A stretch of DNA of 5,370 bases from Alphaproteobacteria bacterium (GTDB taxonomy: Bacteria > Pseudomonadota > Alphaproteobacteria > SMXP01), in NCBI GenBank assembly GCA_028280675.1, contig JANQLI010000052.1, positions 1 through 5,370 on the forward strand, in the 5' to 3' direction. Of this stretch, positions 1 to 5,370 are shown piece after piece (position 1 is the stretch's first letter; every line of letters starts with the position of its first letter). The notes under the pieces were generated by a model, which did not search any database, was not told the DNA's origin, and saw only the letters and a program-made list of their open reading frames with translations. The position numbers and the translations under genes are program-made.

Positions 1-1635
1 CCGCGTAGACCGTCCTTCTTCATTCATCAAACACGATGCGCGTAATTCGACGGCAACATAATCACCATTCTCATGACGCAAACGAAAACCAAGCGAAAAC
101 GCCACGTCCCCCATTTCCATATATGCGTTGAGAGCATCCTGATAACCTTTGCGCTCATCGGGGTGGATGCGCACCACCCATTCCGAGGCCGTGAGATTGT
201 CATAAACAAATTTGATGCCGAGAATTTCTGCAACATAGGGAGAGAGGTGAAGGCGGTCTTCATCCACCTCCCAATCCCACAGACCTTCACGTGCCGCTGT
301 TGTTGCAAGTTCGAAACGCTCTGATCTAATTTGTGCTGCGTGCTGCTGCTCAACCAGCTCAGATGGGGCGTCTGCCTCAATTCCCTGATCCGGATAGGTT
401 AAGACCGGTGTGAGTGATGTTGTCATGGAGAGAGTCGGCGACACGAAAGGCTGTGCATTGGCATGAATGATGGCCGCAAACCCCAACAAGACAACGCCCA
501 ACGAAAAGATGATGAAGACCAGAGGTTCATAGGTTGTGATTGCAGCGACGCCTGAAGAAAACATCAGCCATGCCGCCAGCAGAGCCGACAGAATAATCAA
601 GGTACCGCCTGGAATACTCAATTGCATGCCTGGCAGAAATCGATTGAGCTTTAACGGCACAATCGCGACGATAGCAACACAGGCCACCGCAGTCATTAAT
701 CGCACAACGGAGCTTGCCGCTGGCACGCCAAAAAGAACGACGACGAGAGCAAACACACAACCGTACTGCACAATTTCGAGCACTTTCTGAAGGTAAATAT
801 CCTTAGGCTCAAAGAGGAGAATACTCAGCGTTAAACTGAGCCCGATCACGACCATTAATATTTGCGAAATATCTGCAAGCGGAATCGTGACCAGTCCGAA
901 GAGAGAAAGATAAGGGGTGAGCTGCCCAAAGTAAAAGGCAAGGAAGAAGGCAGCGCATATCGTAAACATACCAGTCGATAAACAAATATGCGACTTCATA
1001 AAAATGCGAAGAGCGACAAGCAACATCCCCATGACTAACAGCACGCCAATCAAGAAGCCTTGCCCAAGGGTCAGCACACGCCCATAGTCATTATAGGCCT
1101 TCTGTTCCCATAATAAAAATGAAGCGGCTTCTGAAATCGAGGGCACTTGTATCACCAGTGTCACCTCTGTCCCTGCCGCCAAGGTTAACTTTAAGGTTTG
1201 CTCGGTCGTAGACGAATAATCAATTTGTCCAATCGCAACGGGATTTTTATCATCGAAAAAAAGAATTTTCTCGATATTAAAAGGTGTTGAAGGTCCAACA
1301 AAACCGGAAGACGTGAGCGAGGGATACTTCATGACAAACAAACGTTGAATTGGTTTGTTCGTCGTGTTCTGTAATTTCACGCCATACCAAATTTCTTTTT
1401 CTCTCGCAAAATTCTTAATGTCATATCGAATTGTATATCGATTATTCTGCGTTGGCCTAACAAATACACGCTCCATATCTTCAGTCAGATCAATGACGTC
1501 AGCATTATCAATTTGCACAGGTTTCGCCACAGCCCATTGCGGTGTCACAACAAGGAGCAACAAAAAAACAAGCGGAGCCAGCCATGAGCCTTGGCAAAGT
1601 CCAAACAAGCGATCACTTATGGATAAGTTGCTCAA
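1..1635 (-). CDS. 7TMR-DISM membrane sensor with PAS domain, C-terminus beyond the left edge
   Basis: A transmembrane signalling receptor, 545 codons visible and open at the left edge. I translated the frame across the whole stretch and found no stop. Residues 1 to about 40 form a signal peptide: a hydrophobic run (APLVFLLLLVV) followed by a likely cleavage site after AVA. Residues about 45-185 look like a periplasmic beta-rich 7TMR-DISMED2-type domain (WYGVKLQNTT, then LLWEQKAYND just before the membrane). Residues about 187-386 hold seven hydrophobic segments, matching the 7TMR-DISM membrane module. After a linker, residues about 437-545 form a PAS_3-like fold with WDWEV, LSPYVAEILG, IHPDER and FRLRHENGDY. 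Such receptors pass a periplasmic signal to a cytoplasmic output domain, usually GGDEF, GGDEF-EAL or a histidine kinase; that part is missing here, so the output is unknown. No in-frame ATG or GTG exists between the preceding stop (1690-1692) and the signal peptide. I chose TTG at 1635 because GGAGA lies 8 bases upstream. The gene starts 46 bases after the GNAT stop. Confidence 0.88.
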   Translation of the reverse strand, partial: MSNLSISDRLFGLCQGSWLAPLVFLLLLVVTPQWAVAKPVQIDNADVIDLTEDMERVFVRPTQNNRYTIRYDIKNFAREKEIWYGVKLQNTTNKPIQRLFVMKYPSLTSSGFVGPSTPFNIEKILFFDDKNPVAIGQIDYSSTTEQTLKLTLAAGTEVTLVIQVPSISEAASFLLWEQKAYNDYGRVLTLGQGFLIGVLLVMGMLLVALRIFMKSHICLSTGMFTICAAFFLAFYFGQLTPYLSLFGLVTIPLADISQILMVVIGLSLTLSILLFEPKDIYLQKVLEIVQYGCVFALVVVLFGVPAASSVVRLMTAVACVAIVAIVPLKLNRFLPGMQLSIPGGTLIILSALLAAWLMFSSGVAAITTYEPLVFIIFSLGVVLLGFAAIIHANAQPFVSPTLSMTTSLTPVLTYPDQGIEADAPSELVEQQHAAQIRSERFELATTAAREGLWDWEVDEDRLHLSPYVAEILGIKFVYDNLTASEWVVRIHPDERKGYQDALNAYMEMGDVAFSLGFRLRHENGDYVAVELRASCLMNEEGRSTR

Positions 1636-1643
1636 AGGACGAA

Positions 1644-1648
1644 TCTCC
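1644..1648 (-). promoter_or_regulatory. Shine-Dalgarno site GGAGA for the TTG start of the sensor gene
   Basis: GGAGA on the minus strand is separated by 8 bases from the TTG at 1635-1633. It is the only good ribosome-binding site near the beginning of the frame, and it places the start directly before a complete signal peptide. The two nearby ATGs (at 1679 and 1660) are in other frames, end after 15 codons each, and lack such a site. Confidence 0.65.
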
Positions 1649-1681
1649 GAAGAGAGACATTGTGAAATGGAGGCGTCATGT

Positions 1682-2272
1682 TCACTGCTTTATCGGATCG
1701 CCTTTAACAATGGCGAAGAGAAGATGATCCCGCCAACGGCCATTGATTTTCAAATATTGACGCGCATAGCCCTCTTCTTGAAATCCGATTTTGCGCAGCA
1801 AGGCCTTTGACGCCTCATTGTGCGGCAAACAGGCCGCCTCAAGACGGTGTAGATTGAGTTCATCGAACACATAAGGCACAAGCGCTGTCAGGGCCGCCGT
1901 CATGTGTCCCTGACGGGAATATTGTTCAGCAGCCCAATACCCTAAAGAACACGATTGCGTCACGCCGCGCCGTAAATTGCTTAACGTGCAGCCGCCGACC
2001 AACTGATCATCTCTATTGCGAAAGATAAAGAAGGGATAAGCTTGATCATCGCGTATATCACGGGCGTAACGGCGCATCCGGCGGCGATATGCTGATTTGG
2101 AAAGATCATCGCGTGGCCATGTCGGCTCCCACGGTATGAGAAATTCCCGACTTTCACCGCGCAGCGTTGTCCAAGAGGCAAAATCACTCATCAACGGATA
2201 CCGCAAATAGACACCATCCCCCTCAATAAGGGGCACCGTGTCTGGGCGCGTGATTGTTCGCAGCAAAGCCAT
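1682..2272 (-). CDS. RimJ/RimL-type GNAT N-acetyltransferase
   Basis: A cytoplasmic acetyl-CoA-dependent N-acetyltransferase of 196 residues, the usual size for the RimJ/RimL group, whose known members acetylate protein N-termini such as those of ribosomal proteins. The substrate here cannot be told from sequence. The N-terminal strand pattern LIEGDGVYLRYP (residues 16-26) is typical. The GNAT core follows: LVGGCTLSNL (91-100), LGYWAAEQYSRQGHMTAAL (110-128) with the acetyl-CoA pyrophosphate-binding loop around SRQGHM, then LHRLEA (141-146), NEASKALLRKIGF (152-164) and the closing WRDHLLFAI (180-188). An upstream in-frame ATG at 2293 would add seven residues, but it has no ribosome-binding site. 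The ATG at 2272 has AGGAG 8 bases ahead and is preferred. The gene follows thrC by 66 bases; in many Alphaproteobacteria a GNAT gene of this type stands near thrC. Identity as a GNAT protein is firm; the RimJ label is a family-level call. Confidence 0.93.
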   Translation of the reverse strand: MALLRTITRPDTVPLIEGDGVYLRYPLMSDFASWTTLRGESREFLIPWEPTWPRDDLSKSAYRRRMRRYARDIRDDQAYPFFIFRNRDDQLVGGCTLSNLRRGVTQSCSLGYWAAEQYSRQGHMTAALTALVPYVFDELNLHRLEAACLPHNEASKALLRKIGFQEEGYARQYLKINGRWRDHLLFAIVKGDPIKQ

Positions 2273-2280
2273 CGCGTTAT

Positions 2281-2285
2281 CTCCT
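2281..2285 (-). promoter_or_regulatory. Shine-Dalgarno site AGGAG for the GNAT gene
   Basis: AGGAG on the minus strand stands 8 bases before the ATG at 2272 and decides for this start over the ATG at 2293. The same bases are the 3' arm of a possible hairpin with CTCCT at 2311-2307, so access to this site could be controlled. Confidence 0.75.
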
Positions 2286-2334
2286 GCCTGCATGTTTGCA
2301 GAAAAAAGGAGGGAAATTCAACAGATAAGGCAGG
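2281..2334 (-). other. Possible RNA hairpins covering the GNAT ribosome-binding site
   Basis: In the thrC-GNAT spacer, two alternative pairings involve the Shine-Dalgarno bases. One is nested: CTGCA (2301-2297) pairs with TGCAG (2292-2288) around a four-base loop, and outside it CTCCT (2311-2307) pairs with AGGAG (2285-2281), leaving an internal loop of five U against two bases. The other pairs CCTGCCT (2334-2328) with AGGCAGG (2289-2283), a 7-bp stem over a 38-base loop. The complementarity is read directly; folding and any regulatory effect are inferred. Confidence 0.35.
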
Positions 2335-2338
2335 TTTC

Positions 2339-3733
2339 TTAAACGCGCGTTTTTCCGCGAATATAGGCCTGGACCTGGCTTAAATCGTTGGGCAGGACAT
2401 CAAAGCGCTCTTCACGGTGAAAGAGATCGGCCATTGAAGGGGGTAAATCAGGCGCATCACCGACCGCCTTCCCAACAGCGTCTGGAAACTTGGCGGGATG
2501 GGCAGTCGCAAGCGTCACCATGGGGATAGCATGATCACCACGACAATGCTGCGATGCAGCTACTCCAACCGCGCTATGCGGGTCAATCACATGTCCCGTT
2601 TCGCCGTAAACTTGTTTTATCGTCGAAAGCGTTTCCGCCTCATCAACACGGCAGGCATCAAAGCGTTGTTTGATCCACTCATGCGCTTCTGTGCTTAATG
2701 CAAATCGGCCAGATTGCTGCAAACTATTCATCACACCGCGGATCGCGCTCGCATCACGGCCATAGGCATCGAAAAGCAAGCGTTCAAAATTACTTGAAAC
2801 CTGAATATCCATACTTGGACTGGAACTTGGCGTGACACTGGTGACCTCATAGACTCCAGTGTCGAGGACACGTGTGAGGATGTCATTCACATTTGTCGCG
2901 ATGACCAACTTGGCGATAGGAAGTCCCATTTGTGCGGCAACATACCCGGCAAGAATATCGCCAAAGTTGCCAGTCGGCACGGTGAACGAAATCGGCCGAT
3001 GCGGCGCGCCGAGAGCAACACCTGCATAGAAGTAGTAGACCACCTGCGCCATCACACGGGCCCAGTTGATGGAATTGACGCCTGCCATAGACACGGCGTT
3101 ACGAAATGCAACATCGTTAAACATGGCTTTGACCAAAGCCTGACAGTCGTCAAACGTGCCTTCAAGCGCAATGTTATGGACATTTGCATCCAGAACCGTC
3201 GTCATTTGCCGCCGTTGCACTTCAGAGGTGCGATTGTGCGGATGCAAGATAAAAATATCTATGGCGTCACGCCCGCGCATGGCCTCAATAGCCGCGGAGC
3301 CCGTATCCCCTGATGTCGCACCAATAATGGTGATTTTCTTCTGCCGCGCTTTCAACACCGAGTCGAAAAGCTGCCCTAATAACTGCATAGCGACATCTTT
3401 AAAGGCCAATGTCGGTCCATGATACAGCTCAAGTAGCCAGTCATTCTCGCGTAATTGCGTAAGCGGTGTGATCGCCTTGTGGTGAAACGACGCATAAGCG
3501 GCATCAATCATTTGCCGCACATTGGCGTCATCGACATTTTCACCCAGATACGGACGTATGACTCGATATGCCAAGTCCTGGTAGGAGAGACCGGCAAAGG
3601 CAGCAATCTGATCTTCTGAAAACTTGGGCCAGTCGACCGGCATATAGAGACCACCATCATTGGCAAGCCCTGCCAACAAGACGTCCTCAAAGCCTAATTC
3701 GGGAGCTTGGCCCCGTGTGCTGACAAATTTCAC
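2339..3733 (-). CDS. thrC: Threonine synthase
   Basis: A cytoplasmic PLP enzyme that converts O-phospho-L-homoserine and water to L-threonine and phosphate, the last step of threonine synthesis. The 464 residues match the long bacterial threonine synthase type. The N-terminus (VSTRGQAPELGFEDVLLAG) is characteristic. The PLP lysine is K112 in HGPTLAFKD (105-113). The phosphate-binding GATSGDTGSAA lies at 138-148, SINWARV at 221-227, TVPTGNFGDI at 251-260, PSMDIQVSSNFERLLF at 306-321 and DPHSAVG at 384-390. The frame stays open upstream to 3853, which would give 504 residues overlapping SURF1, but that extension is unlike the family. I chose GTG at 3733 because GGAGG lies 7 bases upstream and the protein then begins as its relatives do. 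Only 20 bases separate it from the SURF1 stop, suggesting co-transcription with the oxidase genes. All key motifs appear intact. Confidence 0.97.
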   Translation of the reverse strand: MKFVSTRGQAPELGFEDVLLAGLANDGGLYMPVDWPKFSEDQIAAFAGLSYQDLAYRVIRPYLGENVDDANVRQMIDAAYASFHHKAITPLTQLRENDWLLELYHGPTLAFKDVAMQLLGQLFDSVLKARQKKITIIGATSGDTGSAAIEAMRGRDAIDIFILHPHNRTSEVQRRQMTTVLDANVHNIALEGTFDDCQALVKAMFNDVAFRNAVSMAGVNSINWARVMAQVVYYFYAGVALGAPHRPISFTVPTGNFGDILAGYVAAQMGLPIAKLVIATNVNDILTRVLDTGVYEVTSVTPSSSPSMDIQVSSNFERLLFDAYGRDASAIRGVMNSLQQSGRFALSTEAHEWIKQRFDACRVDEAETLSTIKQVYGETGHVIDPHSAVGVAASQHCRGDHAIPMVTLATAHPAKFPDAVGKAVGDAPDLPPSMADLFHREERFDVLPNDLSQVQAYIRGKTRV

Positions 3734-3740
3734 GCCAGCG

Positions 3741-3745
3741 CCTCC
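3741..3745 (-). promoter_or_regulatory. Shine-Dalgarno site GGAGG for the GTG start of thrC
   Basis: GGAGG lies 7 bases before GTG at 3733-3731, inside the 20-base gap after the SURF1 stop. It supports the GTG start over the longer open frame that reaches back into SURF1. Confidence 0.8.
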
Positions 3746-3753
3746 ATTATACC

Positions 3754-4497
3754 CTAGTGTTCCGCTGGGATGCCCCAAGGGATGGTGAGGCGGCCCGCTT
3801 TGTAATGAAAGATGAGATAGATCACGAAAAGCGAAATCGCAAGCCCATACCATGTCAGGGCATAGCTAAGATGATCGTTCTTGAATGCAAGCTGGGTTTG
3901 CCCCCCTTCTGGCCCAGCCGCAGGCCCTACCCCTTTATCGGCCTCTAAAATAACTGGGAGCACTTCCGGCAACCCCGCCGCCTGGCGCATTGCTTTCAGG
4001 TCATAAAAGAACCACATATTTTCCGCCGGTTGATTATCCGGCACGAAGGTCCCTTGCGGGCCTGGGATATAGATCAATCCGGGCACCTTTACGGTGCCAC
4101 TCACTTGCCCTGCCTGACGCGTTGCAGGGTCTTTTTGATCCAAAGGAACAAACCCACGGTTGACAAGGAGAGGCGGCTTTCCTTCGCGGAGCAGCGGCGT
4201 GATGATGTTATACCCCGGCGCGCCCGTTTTCACATTGACACGGTAGTAATGAAGCTCTTTATCGTGATCAAACACCCCTTCCGCCTCGACATGCCAATAG
4301 GCACGCTCGTCATCGGAGGTATATGACGCCAGAACGTCATCAATAGGCCGCGTGGGGACATCCGTTCGCGCTGTGACATTTTCAATCATGTTCAGCTTCC
4401 ACTCAAGGCGGCGCATCTGCCAGTTGCCAAAACTGATCAAAAGGATAAGTGAAATCAATGTCACGACAGACAGCCACGGCAAAGGACGAAATGTCAT
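3754..4497 (-). CDS. surf1: SURF1 family cytochrome c oxidase assembly protein
   Basis: An inner-membrane assembly factor for aa3-type cytochrome c oxidase; bacterial Surf1 proteins bind heme a and help place it in subunit I. The 247 residues show the family layout: an N-terminal membrane helix (about 8-24), the motif GNWQMRRLEWK (24-34) just after it, a periplasmic domain containing VNRGFVPLD (112-120) and NMWFFYDL (160-167), and a C-terminal helix beginning at HLSYALTWYGLA (209-220) and running to about 231. In-frame ATGs at 4542 and 4506 lie further upstream inside the DUF983 gene. The ATG at 4497 is preferred because AAGGAGG ends 9 bases before it, whereas the ATG at 4506 touches that site. 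The start follows the DUF983 stop with one base between them, so translational coupling is likely. Position between ctaE-DUF983 and thrC agrees with the assignment. Confidence 0.95.
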   Translation of the reverse strand: MTFRPLPWLSVVTLISLILLISFGNWQMRRLEWKLNMIENVTARTDVPTRPIDDVLASYTSDDERAYWHVEAEGVFDHDKELHYYRVNVKTGAPGYNIITPLLREGKPPLLVNRGFVPLDQKDPATRQAGQVSGTVKVPGLIYIPGPQGTFVPDNQPAENMWFFYDLKAMRQAAGLPEVLPVILEADKGVGPAAGPEGGQTQLAFKNDHLSYALTWYGLAISLFVIYLIFHYKAGRLTIPWGIPAEH

Positions 4498-4498
4498 C

Positions 4499-4876
4499 TC
4501 ATTCATCCTCCTTATCTGCAAGGCGCCCTTCTGCGGCATCATTCACATATTGAAGAGCGATCAGGGTCGCCTTGAACGGCCGTAGTAAAAGCATCGAGAC
4601 AATAACGGTAAATGGTATCCATAATGCGAGGTGAACCCAGTATGACGGAGCAAAAATAACCTCGACAATGATAGCGGCAGCAACAACGAGAAAGCCAGCA
4701 ATAAACATGACGAACACAGCCGGTCCATCGGCGGAATCGAAGCCACTGTAATCAAGCTGACAGTGGGTGCATTGGTGATGCAATTTCAGGAAACCCATAA
4801 ACAATGGGCCCTCGCCGCAGCGAGGGCACCGACACGTAAGACCCGTTGTAAACCAAGACTTGGGCTGATCCGTCAT
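4499..4876 (-). CDS. DUF983 zinc-ribbon membrane protein
   Basis: A small inner-membrane protein of 125 residues belonging to DUF983. The N-terminal 45 residues hold a zinc-ribbon pattern, CPRC at 17-20 and CTHC at 36-39, with an extra Cys at 15 and the family sequence RCGEGPLF between the pairs. Two hydrophobic helices follow (about 53-76 and 80-101), then a charged C-terminus. Its biochemical role is not established as far as I know. Its placement between oxidase subunit III and SURF1 suggests a helper in cytochrome oxidase assembly or metal handling, which is inference from context. The ATG at 4876 has GGAG 5 bases upstream and AAGGAG 10 bases upstream, either of which could serve. A strong hairpin stands just before these sites. 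The 3' end carries the ribosome-binding site of SURF1. Confidence 0.93.
   Translation of the reverse strand: MTDQPKSWFTTGLTCRCPRCGEGPLFMGFLKLHHQCTHCQLDYSGFDSADGPAVFVMFIAGFLVVAAAIIVEVIFAPSYWVHLALWIPFTVIVSMLLLRPFKATLIALQYVNDAAEGRLADKEDE
4507..4513 (-). promoter_or_regulatory. Shine-Dalgarno site AAGGAGG for SURF1, inside the DUF983 coding end
   Basis: AAGGAGG on the minus strand lies within the last codons of DUF983 and 9 bases before the ATG at 4497. The arrangement, with the DUF983 stop between the site and the start, is typical of coupled translation and decides among three in-frame ATGs. Confidence 0.75.
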
Positions 4877-4893
4877 CGCAACTCCGCTCCTTA

Positions 4894-4918
4894 TGAGCGC
4901 ACAGCAAGAGTGCGCTCA
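4894..4918 (-). other. Perfect 9-bp hairpin between ctaE and DUF983
   Basis: TGAGCGCAC (4918-4910) and GTGCGCTCA (4902-4894) are perfect complements around a 7-base loop, TCTTGCT. The stem is GC-rich. It lies 16 bases after the ctaE stop and just before AAGGAG (4892-4887). No T-run follows on either strand, so it does not look like a standard intrinsic terminator. It may act as an mRNA processing or 3'-end stability structure that sets different levels of ctaE and the downstream genes; this role is inferred. Confidence 0.6.
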
Positions 4919-4934
4919 ACGGACTGCATGCAAT

Positions 4935-5370
4935 CTAATGAATTGCTACTCCTGCGGACCCCCACACATAGACACAGGCAAACAGGAAGAGCCAAACCAC
5001 ATCAACAAAGTGCCAATACCACGCCGCAGCTTCGAAACCGAAGTGATGATCCGGCTTGAAATGACCAGCGTAAAGACGGCCTAAGCACACGGCAAGGAAG
5101 ATCGTTCCAACAAGAACGTGGAAACCGTGGAAGCCGGTTGCCATAAAGAATGCTGCGCCATAGATGTTACCGGAAAATGAGAACCCAGCATGTTGATACT
5201 CGTAAAGCTGAACGGCGCTGAAAGCAGCACCCAGCAATACAGTCAACCAAAGGCCCTTCTTGGCTGAGTCACGGTCACCCGTCTGTAAGGCATGATGCGC
5301 CCACGTCACGGTTGTGCCCGATGTCAGGAGGATGAGCGTATTCATGAATGGCAAGTGCCAGGGATCAAAC
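4935..5370 (-). CDS. ctaE: Cytochrome c oxidase subunit III, C-terminal half, N-terminus beyond the right edge
   Basis: Subunit III of the aa3-type cytochrome c oxidase, an inner-membrane protein that supports the catalytic subunit I in the terminal step of aerobic respiration. The window shows 144 residues, roughly half of the family's usual 260-290. The visible part begins FDPWHLPFMNTL and reads in frame to the right edge, so the apparent start at a TTG at 5354 is internal. Family hallmarks are present: SGTTVTWAHHAL, AVQLYEY, IYGAAFFMATGFHGFHV, the HHFGFEAAAWYWHFVDVVW signature, and a final VYVWG. Four membrane helices are visible, which I match to helices 4-7 of the seven expected. The stop is TAG at 4937-4935. 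The gene leads into DUF983 and SURF1 after 58 bases, consistent with an oxidase operon whose earlier genes lie to the right. Confidence 0.97.
   Translation of the reverse strand, partial: FDPWHLPFMNTLILLTSGTTVTWAHHALQTGDRDSAKKGLWLTVLLGAAFSAVQLYEYQHAGFSFSGNIYGAAFFMATGFHGFHVLVGTIFLAVCLGRLYAGHFKPDHHFGFEAAAWYWHFVDVVWLFLFACVYVWGSAGVAIH

Noticed and set aside
27..380. A 117-codon minus-strand open frame
   Set aside because: It is a shadow in a different frame over the PAS domain; the true frame there gives a recognisable PAS sequence continuous with the membrane module.
1355..1810. A 151-codon plus-strand open frame
   Set aside because: It lies antisense to the sensor and GNAT genes, its translation shows no recognisable domain, and both minus-strand frames have clear family features.
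2341..2352. Palindrome AAACGCGCGTTT at the thrC stop
   Set aside because: It has no loop to form a useful RNA hairpin and no T-run follows in the direction of transcription, so it is not a terminator; most of it encodes the last thrC codons.
2930..3313. Plus-strand open frames of 127 and 88 codons inside thrC
   Set aside because: They are antisense to well-conserved threonine synthase motifs, have no recognisable domain, and are best read as shadows of thrC codon use.
3746..3751. A perfect TATAAT on the minus strand just before thrC
   Set aside because: No convincing -35 element lies at the right distance, and transcription from it would begin inside or after the thrC ribosome-binding site. 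It is probably chance.
3734..3853. A 40-residue N-terminal extension of thrC overlapping SURF1
   Set aside because: The added residues do not resemble threonine synthase, would overlap the SURF1 end, and the GTG at 3733 has a good ribosome-binding site and the family N-terminus.
5352..5354. TTG as the start of the subunit III gene
   Set aside because: The frame continues to the right edge with the family sequence FDPWHLPFMN, so this TTG is an internal leucine codon.
1..5370. Mobile elements, CRISPR arrays, tRNA or rRNA genes, defence or other new multi-gene systems
   Set aside because: No direct repeat array, transposase, inverted terminal repeat or structured RNA gene was recognised; nearly all sequence is accounted for by six same-strand genes of known families.

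Overview
The window looks like chromosomal DNA from an alphaproteobacterium of moderate GC content (an impression by eye, not computed). The main argument is gene content and order: cytochrome c oxidase subunit III, a DUF983 zinc-ribbon membrane protein, SURF1, then threonine synthase and a RimJ-type GNAT acetyltransferase. This aa3-oxidase and thrC neighbourhood is familiar from Alphaproteobacteria. I cannot name a genus.

All six genes lie on the minus strand, so transcription runs from the right edge to the left edge. In order of transcription they are: (1) the C-terminal half of ctaE (4935-5370, cut by the right edge); (2) a DUF983 protein (4499-4876); (3) SURF1 (3754-4497, one base after the DUF983 stop); (4) thrC (2339-3733, GTG start, 20 bases after SURF1); (5) a GNAT acetyltransferase (1682-2272, 66 bases after thrC); (6) a large membrane sensor (1-1635, cut by the left edge) with a signal peptide, a periplasmic 7TMR-DISMED2-like domain, seven membrane segments and a PAS domain. 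The sensor's reading frame is open from the left edge to a stop at 1690-1692 but contains no in-frame ATG near its beginning. The best start is a TTG at 1635 behind a well-placed Shine-Dalgarno sequence.

The first three genes belong together functionally. CtaE is a core subunit of the aa3-type terminal oxidase, SURF1 helps insert heme a into subunit I, and DUF983 sits between them as a likely but unproven assembly helper. thrC makes threonine and is probably co-transcribed because of tight spacing rather than shared function. The GNAT and sensor genes follow on the same strand and may be part of the same transcript or have internal promoters that I could not identify.

No mobile element, tRNA, rRNA, CRISPR array or clear intrinsic terminator is visible. 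I did not find a new multi-gene system. The points most worth a second look are the TTG-started 7TM-PAS sensor with a 15-codon upstream ORF whose stop overlaps the start, two alternative RNA foldings that would both bury the GNAT ribosome-binding site, a strong hairpin between ctaE and DUF983, and the lack of an M16 peptidase gene between thrC and the GNAT gene.
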